This document shows positions 35,790 through 43,521 of a stretch of 64,000 nucleotides of DNA, piece after piece. Source of the DNA: Streptomyces sp. RPT161 (lineage in GTDB: Bacteria > Actinomycetota > Actinomycetes > Streptomycetales > Streptomycetaceae); NCBI RefSeq assembly GCF_027533845.1, contig NZ_JAPZVN010000025.1:1-64000 (forward strand), given 5' to 3'. Both the position numbers and the translations under genes were made by a program. The notes below the pieces were generated by a model. That model did no database searches. It saw nothing but the letters and a program-made list of their open reading frames with translations, and was not told the origin of the DNA. Positions within the stretch are counted from its first letter, which is position 1, and every line of letters begins with the position of its first letter.

Positions 35790-36210
35790 TGGCCGAAGCC
35801 CCGGACAGTCCGCCATGAGCCCGGCCACCACCGGGTCGGCGGCGGCTAGTTGGGGGAAGCCGCTGCCGTCCATGTCGAGCGAGAGGATGCGGGCGAGCTG
35901 GCCCCGGACGGCCCTGCCGGGTGCGGACCCGGCGGACACGGGGTCCGCCGGGTGGTCGCCCCGGCCACCGGGTCACAGGGTGAACTGGGCCCGGACCCGG
36001 CCCTCGGTGCCGTCCGCGTTCTGCTCCTGCCGCACCGCGGCGGCCACCACCGAGTGGCCGTCGTCGGCAGGAAAGGCTAGGCGGACCATCCCGTCCCCCG
36101 CGTCGTGGTAGCTCGCGGGGGTGAAGCCCTCCAGGAAGCGCACACTCGCCGCGAGCGAGAAGGGGCGGGACGGGGTGAAGGCGACGGCGTGTTGGTCAGC
36201 CTCCGTGCAC
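35790..36210 (-). pseudogene. Broken AlkA-type DNA-3-methyladenine glycosylase
   Basis: Leftwards from just after the VOC stop, one frame reads RPFSLAASVRFLEGF and MVRLAFPADDGHSVVAAAVR, an AlkA N-terminal domain, until a stop at 35975. In another frame from about 35910 comes GQLARILSLDMDGSGFP then DPVVAGLMADCPGLRPVC, the central part of the same family. The expected continuation (HSPYEAAxW) and the helix-hairpin-helix with the catalytic Asp are absent. The gene, which would excise alkylated bases, is therefore truncated and frameshifted. It has no start codon of its own and may have been coupled to the VOC gene. Outside the remnant, 35505-36195 shows no intact gene. Confidence 0.7.
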
Positions 36211-36567
36211 TGTCATGGCGTAGCCCCCGGGGCCGGTGAAGGTGAACGTGCGGCCGAAGGGACTGTCCGTGGGTGGGCTGACGATCGGCACCCCGGCGGC
36301 GGTGAGCTGGTCGTGCAGCTTCTGGGCGTCCGTGGTGCGGAACCACAGGGCCACCCCGAGACCGGGCTGTGCGACGCCGTCGAGATCCACGCCCGGCAGC
36401 GGCTCGCGGACGGCGAACGGGATCGGCTCGGTGGCGAACACCACCGCACCGGGAGGCGAGGCCGGCGCCCGCCGCAGTCCCAGGTGCTTTTCGCAGAAGG
36501 TGGCCGCTGCCTCGACATCGCGTACCTGCAGAGCGATGAAGTCAGGGCCGTCAACGATGACAGTCAT
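36196..36567 (-). CDS. VOC-family protein under MarR control
   Basis: This 123-residue single VOC domain reads DFIALQVRDVEAAATFCEKHLGL, GVALWFRTTDAQKLHDQL and the closing FTFTGPGGYAMTVH. It resembles glyoxalase-like resistance or dioxygenase proteins. It diverges from a MarR gene; a TTGACA/TACAGT promoter with a 17-bp spacer lies upstream within palindromic repeats. Detoxification of a phenolic or electrophilic inducer is inference from that arrangement. Confidence 0.87.
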   Translation of the reverse strand: MTVIVDGPDFIALQVRDVEAAATFCEKHLGLRRAPASPPGAVVFATEPIPFAVREPLPGVDLDGVAQPGLGVALWFRTTDAQKLHDQLTAAGVPIVSPPTDSPFGRTFTFTGPGGYAMTVHGG

Positions 36568-36583
36568 GAGGCGTCCTCGATTC

Positions 36584-36649
36584 CTTATGTCAGGACTTTG
36601 ACATAAGAGACTGTACGCACGGCCCTCTCCTATGTCAAAATCCTGACAT
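36584..36649. promoter_or_regulatory. Two MarR-type operators with the VOC promoter
   Basis: CTTATGTCA-N6-TGACATAAG (36584-36607) is a perfect 9-bp inverted repeat. A second copy with the same half-site, ATGTCA-N6-TGACAT (36632-36649), overlaps the MarR start codon. Leftward promoter: -35 TTGACA (36638-36633), 17-bp spacer, -10 TACAGT (36615-36610), running to the VOC gene. Each operator would block transcription: one downstream of the leftward -10, one at the -35. Binding by the adjacent MarR is inferred. Confidence 0.75.
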
Positions 36650-37109
36650 GGAAGACCGAAAGTCCGTCGCCCCGCCGCACCCCGCTCACGACGTCACCGA
36701 GCACGTGGGGTACCGCCTCAAGCGCGCCGCCGCGGCGCTGCGCGGCGCCATGGACAAAGCACTGCGCCAGCACGGTCTGACGGTGCCGCAGTACGCGTGC
36801 CTGGAACTGCTCGACGAGCAGCCGGGCCTGTCCAACGCCGAACTCGCCCGTGGCGCGTTCGTCACGCGGCAGTCCATGAATGTCGTGCTCCGCGGCCTCC
36901 AGGACGCGGAGCTGATCTCCCGCCCTGCCACCACCGACCACGGCCGCGCCCTCCCCGCACACCTCACCGCACAGGGCCGCAGTCGTCTCGACGCGGCTCG
37001 GTCCGCCGTCTACGCCATCGAACAGCAGATGATCGAAGCGGTCCCGCAGCGGCGTCTGGGTGCCCTCCTCGACGACCTCGACGGTATGGCCGCAGCCCTC
37101 GGCGGTTGA
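36648..37109 (+). CDS. MarR-family transcriptional regulator
   Basis: This 153-residue protein has the MarR winged helix: LRQHGLTVPQYACLELL, LSNAELARGAFVTRQSMNVVLRGL (recognition helix), then AELISRPATTDHGRALPAHLT in the wing and a C-terminal dimerisation helix. The ATG at 36648 lies inside the second operator and has no ribosome-binding site, so the transcript may be leaderless. It diverges from the VOC gene and probably represses both. Confidence 0.92.
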   Translation: MEDRKSVAPPHPAHDVTEHVGYRLKRAAAALRGAMDKALRQHGLTVPQYACLELLDEQPGLSNAELARGAFVTRQSMNVVLRGLQDAELISRPATTDHGRALPAHLTAQGRSRLDAARSAVYAIEQQMIEAVPQRRLGALLDDLDGMAAALGG

Positions 37110-37355
37110 CCTGTCGCCCCCAACCGGCGCCGACCGCGCCGGGCCGCGTTTCGAGAAGACACTGCCCCGGCTCTCCCGCGCGTCGCGCGACAGGCCAGAC
37201 AGCTGCCTGCCACACCTGGAAGAGTAGAAGTCCCGGCCACTACGCAGTTGAACTGCTCGGCTTCCCGCGGCTACTACCGGCGGATGTTCGCCGGACGGGC
37301 GGTCCCGCACCAGCGCACGGCCCCGGGCAGCTTGCTGGTGCGGCCGCGTGGTGGA

Positions 37356-38321
37356 CTACAACTGCCTTAGCGCGGGCAGCAGTTCCTTCTCCGCCCAGTT
37401 CAGGAAGGGCAGTTGACTGTCGCCCCCGACCTGGACCAGGGCGACCTCGGTGAACCCGGCGTCCGCGTACGGTCGTACGGCCTGTACGAATTCGTCCACG
37501 TCGTCTCCGCAGGGGATGGACGAGGCCACGTCCTCAGGCCGTACGTAGGCGTTGGCCGAGGCGAAGGCGGCGGGGCCGGGCAGTTCCGCATTGACCTTCC
37601 AGCCGCCGCCGAACCAGCGGAACTGGTCGTGTGCGCTACGTACGGCGGTCGCCCGGTCCGGGTCGTAGCAGACGGGTAGTTGCCCGACTCGTGGTTTCCC
37701 GCTGCCGCCGTGCTTGTCGAACGCGGTCAGCAGCTCCGCTTTCGGCTCGACGGCGATCACCAGGTCGGCCAGTTCCCCGGCGAGTTCGCAGGAGCGGGGA
37801 CCGGAGACCGCGATGCCGATCGGGGGCGGCTGCTCGGGCAGGTCCCACAGCTTGGCGGACTCCACGTCGAAGTGTTCACCGCGGTGGTTGACGTATCCGC
37901 CCGCGAAGAGGGCCCGGATGATGTGCACGGCCTCGGAGAGCATGTCCTGGCGTACGGCAGCCGCTGGCCAACCGCCCCCGATGATGTGCTCGTTGAGGTT
38001 CTCACCCGAGCCCAGGCCGAGCCGGAACCGGCCCTCGGACAGCAGCTGGACGGTCGCCGCCTTCTGCGCCACGACAGCGGGGTGGTAGCGCAGCGTCGGG
38101 CAGGTCACATAGGTCATCAACGGGATACGTTCGGTGGCCTGCGCCGCAGCGCCGAGCACACTCCATGCGTAGGGGGAGTGCCCCTGCGAGTCGAGCCACG
38201 GGAAGTAGTGGTCTGAGGTGACCGAGAAGTCAAAGCCCGCCTGCTCCGCGCGGACCACATGGTCCACGAGCTCCCGGGGTCCTGCCTGCTCCGTCATCAT
38301 CGTGTAGCCGATCTGCACCAT
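37356..38321 (-). CDS. F420-dependent LLM-class oxidoreductase
   Basis: This 321-residue protein is a luciferase-like monooxygenase family TIM barrel of the F420-binding type (TIGR03557-like): IGYTMMTEQ, FDFSVTSDHYFPW, FRLGLGSGENLNEH, and GIAVSGPRSCELAGELADLVI. The ending LNWAEKELLPAL is typical. It would reduce or oxidise a small substrate with coenzyme F420, a cofactor common in actinobacteria. It stands alone: 37110-37355 upstream of its stop and the region past its start contain no partner gene. Confidence 0.9.
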   Translation of the reverse strand: MVQIGYTMMTEQAGPRELVDHVVRAEQAGFDFSVTSDHYFPWLDSQGHSPYAWSVLGAAAQATERIPLMTYVTCPTLRYHPAVVAQKAATVQLLSEGRFRLGLGSGENLNEHIIGGGWPAAAVRQDMLSEAVHIIRALFAGGYVNHRGEHFDVESAKLWDLPEQPPPIGIAVSGPRSCELAGELADLVIAVEPKAELLTAFDKHGGSGKPRVGQLPVCYDPDRATAVRSAHDQFRWFGGGWKVNAELPGPAAFASANAYVRPEDVASSIPCGDDVDEFVQAVRPYADAGFTEVALVQVGGDSQLPFLNWAEKELLPALRQL

Positions 38322-38630
38322 ATGGCACGCTTTCCCGCTCGGTACCGTGGCTAACGTGTCTCCGACCGATCACCGCGTGGTGTGACGCGATCGGCTCAGT
38401 GGTCGCCCCGAGGGCGTTGTGGTCAGCTGGAGGTTCGCTGGCGCGAAGCGCCACCGGTGGCAGTGCTTGACCTGACGTCAGCGGTTCGCGCGATCCTACG
38501 CGCAGTAGTGGAATGGTTACTCTTAGGGCCGTTCGCTGTTATCCCACTCGGCGCTGGGTACCGGCAACCCGGAGCCTGCAAGGCGCGGGAACCGTGGCGC
38601 CGCCAGCGGGCCGAGGCGCTCCGGAGAAGA

Positions 38631-38681
38631 CCCGGAAAAATTTTTCCCGGACGATGTCGATCCGGCCGTCGCCCGATCGAC
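38631..38681 (+). promoter_or_regulatory. Putative ECF42-type promoter with AT-rich palindrome
   Basis: TGTCGA (38655-38660) and CGAC (38678-38681), 17 bp apart, match the -35 and -10 pattern I recall for ECF42 sigma factors, which drive DGPF-domain genes in Streptomyces. Just upstream GGAAAAA/TTTTTCC (38634-38647) forms a perfect AT-rich palindrome that stands out in this genome and could act as an UP-like element. The downstream gene encodes a DGPF protein. The rest of 38322-38735 shows no gene. Confidence 0.6.
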
Positions 38682-38735
38682 GCAAGGGTGAGAGGCGGGG
38701 AAAGAGTCACCGCCCTCCTTGATCGAGGAGTCACC

Positions 38736-39092
38736 ATGCCGCGTTTTCTGTCGCTGATCCGCATCGACGAGCAGGACCACCCCATCAAGTACGCCACCCC
38801 GGAGTTCGGTGAGCGTATGGGCGCGCTGTTGGAGGAGATCACCAAGGCCGGGGTCATGCAGGAGACCGCCGGGCTCACCCCCACTTCCGACGGAACCCGG
38901 CTCACCTGGTCCGGCGGCAGGATCAGCGCCACCGACGGTCCCTTCACCGAGAGCAAGGAAGTCGTCGGCGGTTACGCCATCCTTCAGGCCAAGGACAAGG
39001 CCGAGGCGCTGGAGTGGACCCGGCGGTTCCTGGAGGTCCACGACGAGCACATGAGGGTCACCGCGGAGGTCCGCGAGATCACCGAGGGCTGA
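38736..39092 (+). CDS. DGPF-domain (YCII-related) protein
   Basis: This 118-residue protein has the YCII/DGPF pattern: FLSLIRIDE, a LLEEITKAGVM helix, LTWSGGRISATDGPFTESKEVVGGYAILQ containing the signature DGPF, and ALEWTRRFLEVH. In actinobacteria such proteins are controlled by ECF42 sigma factors; they have a ferredoxin-like fold and no assigned reaction. GAGGAG lies five bases before the ATG at 38736. No sigma-factor gene is next to it in this window. Confidence 0.9.
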   Translation: MPRFLSLIRIDEQDHPIKYATPEFGERMGALLEEITKAGVMQETAGLTPTSDGTRLTWSGGRISATDGPFTESKEVVGGYAILQAKDKAEALEWTRRFLEVHDEHMRVTAEVREITEG

Positions 39093-39155
39093 CCCGGCGC
39101 CGCCGCCTTCGCCTCGATGGCACCGCTCAGCGCGGTGCCATCGAGGCCGCCGCTC

Positions 39156-39770
39156 TCACCACCCCCGCTGACGGTTGTTCTGGGCGGCCTCCTCCAGCCT
39201 TCCCACTCGCCGTCGCCGTTCCGTCGCCAGTTCCTCCAACGCGTACTCAACCGCATCAAGCACCGCCAGCACCGACTCGTCGGTGACGCTCGGCGTATCC
39301 GGTGTGCGTCTGTCGTGGATGCCGAGCGCCGCCACCAGGGCGGTGAGTACGGGCTCGTCCGACGCCCAGCGGTCGTCCGCCCGGCGGCGGTCGGGCGTAT
39401 CGACCAGTTCCGTACTGGTGGTCTGGAACAGCAGCCAGCGGCGACGCCGTTGCAGGGTGATCTGTCCCTCCGCCTCGAACTCAGCCAGATACGCCGAGGA
39501 CAGATCGCGGCCCCTGCGCCACAGCCAGTCACTGATCGACTCGTACGGTGCCTCCCGTACGAGCGAGGACGCGGCCTGGTCCAGCAGGCGATCGGCGATC
39601 GTCGGCTGGTAGTTCGGCACGATGCGGTCGCCCTCCAGGCTGACCGCCTGGGCATCCAGTAGGTCGACCAACTCGGCGCCCGCGAGCGCGAGCGAGAGGT
39701 CGCCTCGCTCCACCGGGCGATCGGACGCGATGTCCAGGGAAACGGTGAACAGGTCCCGTGGTGTGGTCAT
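39156..39770 (-). CDS. GPP34/GOLPH3-family protein
   Basis: This 204-residue protein resembles the actinobacterial GPP34 family, homologues of the eukaryotic Golgi phosphoprotein GOLPH3/Vps74: LSLALAGAELVDLL, a GDRIVPN strand, RRRWLLFQTT, and a helical C-terminus (VLAVLDAVEYALEELATERRRR). Eukaryotic members bind phosphatidylinositol-4-phosphate; the bacterial role is unknown. The ATG at 39770 has GGAG 6-7 bases ahead. Confidence 0.82.
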   Translation of the reverse strand: MTTPRDLFTVSLDIASDRPVERGDLSLALAGAELVDLLDAQAVSLEGDRIVPNYQPTIADRLLDQAASSLVREAPYESISDWLWRRGRDLSSAYLAEFEAEGQITLQRRRRWLLFQTTSTELVDTPDRRRADDRWASDEPVLTALVAALGIHDRRTPDTPSVTDESVLAVLDAVEYALEELATERRRRVGRLEEAAQNNRQRGW

Positions 39771-39899
39771 GGACGTCTCCACCTCAGGGGCGCTGCGGGC
39801 GCCGGAAGCATCAGCAACCAGCCTGCCTAGGCCATTGTCGCTCCGGGTGACCCGGGCTGCCAGTGAGGGGCGGCAGCCCGCCGCCGGAAGACCGGACGG

Positions 39900-40619
39900 T
39901 CAGGCCCCCCCGTGCCGCACAGCCGCGGCTGCCAGGCCCCGGATGATGGGATGCGGACGGGTGCCGTCACCGTGTAGTTCCGGCTGGAACAGGGTGGCCA
40001 GGAAGAACGGGTGTCCGGGGAGTTCGGCGATGCGGACGTCGCCTGCCTCGTCGGTGCCGGTGAAGCGCAGGCCGTGGCCGCGCAGCGTGTCCAAGTACCT
40101 TGGGTTCGGGCCGTAGTTGCAGTGGTAGCGCTCCACGCTCCGTTCGGCGCCGACCAGTTGGGCCGCCTGCGAGTCGGGAGCCAGCAGTACCGCGGCCTCG
40201 TGGCCGACCAGGGAGCAGGACAGGGGGACGATCAGCGCGTCCTCGACGCTGGACCGCGGTGTGTTCTCGGCGTGTACGACGTCGCCGAGACCGCACACGT
40301 GGCGGGCGTACTCCAGCAGCGTGTGCTGGAAGCCACCGCACGTACCGAGGAACGGGATGCCCTTCAGGCGGGCGGTGTGGATGGCCGCGAGCACCCCCGC
40401 CTCGCTGCGGTACGGGCTGCCGGGCAGCACCCAGACCGCGTCGAAGCCGTCGACCCCACCGGACCCGGCCGTCTCGGCCTCCTCTGTGGGGATCCAGTAG
40501 GCGTCGAGGTCCAGGCCGTCGCGGACCCGCAGGGCGTCCAGCAGTACCGGGACGCGGGTATGAGAGCGGACCTGCGGGGAGCGGTCGCCGACCAGGGCGA
40601 TACGTGCGGTGTTCGTCAT
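39900..40619 (-). CDS. CTP synthase C-terminal region-related class I GATase-like protein
   Basis: This 239-residue protein has a class I glutamine-amidotransferase fold: AVWVLPGSPYRSEAGVLAAI, a nucleophile elbow FLGTCGGFQHTLLEY with Cys94, and a late strand LATLFQPELHGDG. In active GATases the last motif is H-P-E; here it is Gln212-Pro-Glu, so the triad His is missing. That fits the family named after the CTP synthase C-terminus, which includes selenoproteins with Sec at the Cys position. No synthetase domain is present. It diverges from a LysR regulator. The reaction is unknown. Confidence 0.8.
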   Translation of the reverse strand: MTNTARIALVGDRSPQVRSHTRVPVLLDALRVRDGLDLDAYWIPTEEAETAGSGGVDGFDAVWVLPGSPYRSEAGVLAAIHTARLKGIPFLGTCGGFQHTLLEYARHVCGLGDVVHAENTPRSSVEDALIVPLSCSLVGHEAAVLLAPDSQAAQLVGAERSVERYHCNYGPNPRYLDTLRGHGLRFTGTDEAGDVRIAELPGHPFFLATLFQPELHGDGTRPHPIIRGLAAAAVRHGGA

Positions 40620-40683
40620 GGACACATCCTCGGCGGCGGTGCTCCATCACGTCCAACGATGATCCCTGGATCTTTCATTAGCG

Positions 40684-41577
40684 ATGCTGATGCACATGGA
40701 TCCGCATCTCCTCCGCACCTTCGTGGCGGTCATCGAGCACGGTTCGTTCTCCGCGGCGGCCCAGGGGCTCGGCTACACGCAGTCCGCGGTCTCGCAGCAC
40801 ATCGCCGCACTGGAGGCTGATCTCGGAACCCGGCTGGTGGAGCGCCGACCGGTCGGACCGACGGCCGCGGGGGAACGGTTGGTGGAACACGCCCGGCCGT
40901 TGCTGCTACGCCTTGACGCGGCCCGCGCGGACATCGCCCGGCTCCGGCAGGTGCGGCCCGCACGGCTGGCCGTGGCCTGCGCTCCCATCACACTCACGCC
41001 CGCCTTGACCATGGCGCTGGCTCGGGTGCGTGCGGCAACTCCCGGGCTCACGCTCGCAGTCGAGGTGCGCGGCCGGGACGAGGCGGTGCGGGCGGTACTG
41101 ACCGGCGCGGCGGACGTCGCCCTGGTGGACGGTGTCGCCGCACCCAGCGACCCGTTGCCGCTGCCGGACGCGGGCCCGATGTCCACCCTTGCCGTTGCCG
41201 AGGCGCCCCTCGCGATCCTGCTCCCGGCCGACCACCCATTGGCCCGGCGCCCGTCACTGCGCCTCGGGGACCTCGCGGACGCCCACTGGGTGGACGCTCC
41301 GGACACGGCCGTCCCCCTCGGCCAGCTACGCTCCGCGGTCCGCTCGGATGGCTTCACTCCGCACATGACGTACGACGGGACCGATGTGCGCGGCCTCGGA
41401 GCGCTGGTCGCGAGCGGCCACGGCCTCGCCGCGCTCCCGCTTCCCGCGGCCACCGGCCTCGCCGGGACGGCGGCCGTACGGATCCGCGCGCCGCGCCTGG
41501 TGCACCGTACGGAAGTGGTTCACCCTCGGACGCCGACCTCGGCCGTCCGCGCGCTGGTCAGCGAGCTGAACGGCTGA
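40684..41577 (+). CDS. LysR-family transcriptional regulator
   Basis: This 297-residue protein has the LysR helix-turn-helix (HLLRTFVAVIEHGSFSAAAQGL, then QSAVSQHIAALEADLG) and a substrate-binding co-inducer domain (about 95-290). Three in-frame ATGs (40684, 40690, 40696) give possible starts; none has a good ribosome-binding site, and the last matches the usual LysR N-terminus best. It diverges from the GATase-like gene by 64 bp and probably regulates it. The co-inducer is unknown. Confidence 0.9.
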   Translation: MLMHMDPHLLRTFVAVIEHGSFSAAAQGLGYTQSAVSQHIAALEADLGTRLVERRPVGPTAAGERLVEHARPLLLRLDAARADIARLRQVRPARLAVACAPITLTPALTMALARVRAATPGLTLAVEVRGRDEAVRAVLTGAADVALVDGVAAPSDPLPLPDAGPMSTLAVAEAPLAILLPADHPLARRPSLRLGDLADAHWVDAPDTAVPLGQLRSAVRSDGFTPHMTYDGTDVRGLGALVASGHGLAALPLPAATGLAGTAAVRIRAPRLVHRTEVVHPRTPTSAVRALVSELNG

Positions 41578-41608
41578 CGGCGACAACCACGGCCTGGGGT
41601 GGGCTGTT

Positions 41609-42307
41609 TCAGCGCAGCACGCAGTCTCCGCAGGGAGCGGCGCCGGGCTTGCGGTGATACAGGCAGCAACTGCGCCGTCGGAAAGCCTGGTTGCCCGGCC
41701 CGGTGAGCCACTCGCCCAGGCCGCGGTGACTGCCGCGCCCCACCAGCTCACGGCCGATGGTCAGGGCCTGCCGCGCGTGCTCGGGGTGGGCCGTGGCGAC
41801 CGCCTGGAGTGCCTCCGCGACGGTGGAGGCGGAGTTGCCCCACAGCACTTTCCGGGAGATGGGCAGGAGATCGCGCAGCGCGTTCGCGACAGGCTCCAGC
41901 AGCCCGTGTCCCATCGAGTACACCGCTTCCGGCGAAGCCTCCCGACAGGCTGTGGGCCGGGCCAGGTGCAGTGGTACCGCGCCACCCGGTGCGGGCAGCC
42001 AGCTCAGGTCACCGCCGGTCAGGTCGAGCAGCAGTCCGTGGCGCAGGTACGCGCCGAGCAGCGGGGACCAGATCCGGGCCGCCAGCCCCTGGAACATGAC
42101 GGAGGCGGCCACCCGCCGCTCCGCCAGGTCGAGGCGTCGTGCGACACCGTCGACACGGTCGCCGAGCACGCGGCGATCGGTCGCCAACTCGGTCCAGGGG
42201 CGGGCGCCGTGGGGTGGTGGACCGGTGCTGACGGTGAAGAAGCGCCCCAAGGCGGCGAGTTGGGGGAGATCCGGGAAGGCACGGTCCGGGTCGATGGATG
42301 GTGGCAT
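41609..42307 (-). CDS. FhuF-like (2Fe-2S) siderophore-iron reductase family protein
   Basis: This 232-residue protein ends in RRSCCLYHRKPGAAPCGDC, the four-cysteine 2Fe-2S site of FhuF-type ferric-siderophore reductases, preceded by a helical domain typical of that family (FQGLAARIWSPLLGAYL). FhuF releases iron from imported siderophores by reduction. The ATG at 42307 has AGGA nine bases before it. It diverges from a riboswitch-controlled BtuFCD-like transporter, which would suit either iron-siderophore or corrinoid handling. Confidence 0.82.
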   Translation of the reverse strand: MPPSIDPDRAFPDLPQLAALGRFFTVSTGPPPHGARPWTELATDRRVLGDRVDGVARRLDLAERRVAASVMFQGLAARIWSPLLGAYLRHGLLLDLTGGDLSWLPAPGGAVPLHLARPTACREASPEAVYSMGHGLLEPVANALRDLLPISRKVLWGNSASTVAEALQAVATAHPEHARQALTIGRELVGRGSHRGLGEWLTGPGNQAFRRRSCCLYHRKPGAAPCGDCVLR

Positions 42308-42349
42308 CGGTCGCGATCCTGCCACAGATGCCGCAGAACATATCCCCTA

Positions 42350-42500
42350 AGATGTTGGTGGATGCCAGGAAGCCGGTGCAATTCCGGCACGGTCGCGCCA
42401 CTGTGATCGGGGAGCGAACCTCAACGAAGGCCACGGCCGTAAGGCGGGAAGGCCGAGGGGAGCGCTGATCCGGGAGTCAGGAGACTGGCCCGCTGCTGTA
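42350..42500 (+). ncRNA. Cobalamin (B12) riboswitch
   Basis: The leader of the transporter operon has the cobalamin aptamer landmarks in order: AGGAAGCCGGTGCAATTCC (B12 box region), GGCACGGTCGCGCCACTG, GGCCACGGCCGTAAGGCGGG, and the closing GGGAGTCAGGAGACTGGCC. The start codon follows within 45 bases of the last element, so control may be at translation initiation. Bound adenosylcobalamin normally lowers expression, so the operon should be induced when B12 is scarce. Confidence 0.95.
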
Positions 42501-42543
42501 CCCCGACTCCGGCCCGGTTCCGGTGAGAGGATCCAACTCCATC

Positions 42544-43521
42544 ATGCGCATGCGCGTGCTTCCCGGCCTCGCGGCGGCCGTCTGCCTGCTGTTCCTGGCG
42601 GGCTGCGGCTCGGCCGTGCCCAAGCCCGACCCGACGGGCACCGTCAAGGGCTTCCCGTACACCGTGCACAACTGCGGCGTTACCACCACCTACCGACACC
42701 CGCCCACCCGCGCGGTGACGCTCAACCAGCACACCACCGAGATCATGCTGGCGCTGGGACTGCGGAAGTCCATGGTCGGTACCGCCTACCTGGATGACGC
42801 GGTCCTGCCGCAGTACCGGGACGCCTACGACTCGGTCAAGGTGCTGGCCAAACGGTATCCCTCCCAGGAGGCGCTGCTCTCCGCCGAACCCGACTTCGTC
42901 TACGGCGGCTTCACCAGTGCCTTCGACGAGTCCCAGGGGCGTGGCCGTGCCGCTCTCGCCAAGGACGGCATCAACACCCACCTCAGCATCGAGAACTGCC
43001 CTGCCGGCCCGGTGACCGAGACCACCGACGACCAGGAGATCCTGACCATCGGCCGGATCTTCGCCGTGGAGGACCGGGCGAAGGCTCTGGTCGCCTCGAT
43101 GCACACCGCCTTGGACCGGGTTCGGTCCCAACTCGCCCATGCGAAGCCGGTGAAGGCGTTCGTCTACGACAGCGGCGAGCGGACCGCGTTCACCGCTGGT
43201 GGCGCGGGCATCGGCAACGAGATCCTCGAACTGGCCGGTGGCAGCAATGCCTTCGCCGACCTCGACAAACGCTTCGGTGACGTGTCGTTCGAGCAGGTCG
43301 CCCAGCGCGCCCCCGACGTCATCGTCATCTACGACTACGGGGAGCAGTCTGTAGCGGCCAAGAAGGCCTTCTTGCTGTCGAACCCGGCGCTCAGGGACGT
43401 GCCTGCCATTCGCCACCGGCACTTCGCCGTACTGCCGCTCAGCTCGACGGTGTTGGGTGTGCGGCTGCCTTCGGCGGTCGAGTCGCTGGCCAGGCAGCTG
43501 CATCCGGGCGACTTCCGATGA
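42544..43521 (+). CDS. Corrinoid-type ABC transporter substrate-binding lipoprotein (BtuF-like)
   Basis: This 325-residue lipoprotein has a lipobox LFLAGC and the two-lobed helical-backbone fold of FecB/BtuF binding proteins: RAVTLNQHTTEIMLALGL, LLSAEPDFVYGGFTS, and the C-terminal RAPDVIVIYDYGE, NPALRDVPAIR and FAVLPLSS. The upstream cobalamin riboswitch indicates corrinoid rather than ferrisiderophore as substrate, although cobalamin riboswitches also control cobalt transporters. The ATG at 42544 was chosen; GTG at 42523 is an alternative. The stop overlaps the permease start. Confidence 0.88.
   Translation: MRMRVLPGLAAAVCLLFLAGCGSAVPKPDPTGTVKGFPYTVHNCGVTTTYRHPPTRAVTLNQHTTEIMLALGLRKSMVGTAYLDDAVLPQYRDAYDSVKVLAKRYPSQEALLSAEPDFVYGGFTSAFDESQGRGRAALAKDGINTHLSIENCPAGPVTETTDDQEILTIGRIFAVEDRAKALVASMHTALDRVRSQLAHAKPVKAFVYDSGERTAFTAGGAGIGNEILELAGGSNAFADLDKRFGDVSFEQVAQRAPDVIVIYDYGEQSVAAKKAFLLSNPALRDVPAIRHRHFAVLPLSSTVLGVRLPSAVESLARQLHPGDFR

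Noticed and set aside
35563-36111. Plus-strand frame of 182 codons
   Set aside because: It covers the AlkA remnant on the other strand and has no recognisable features.
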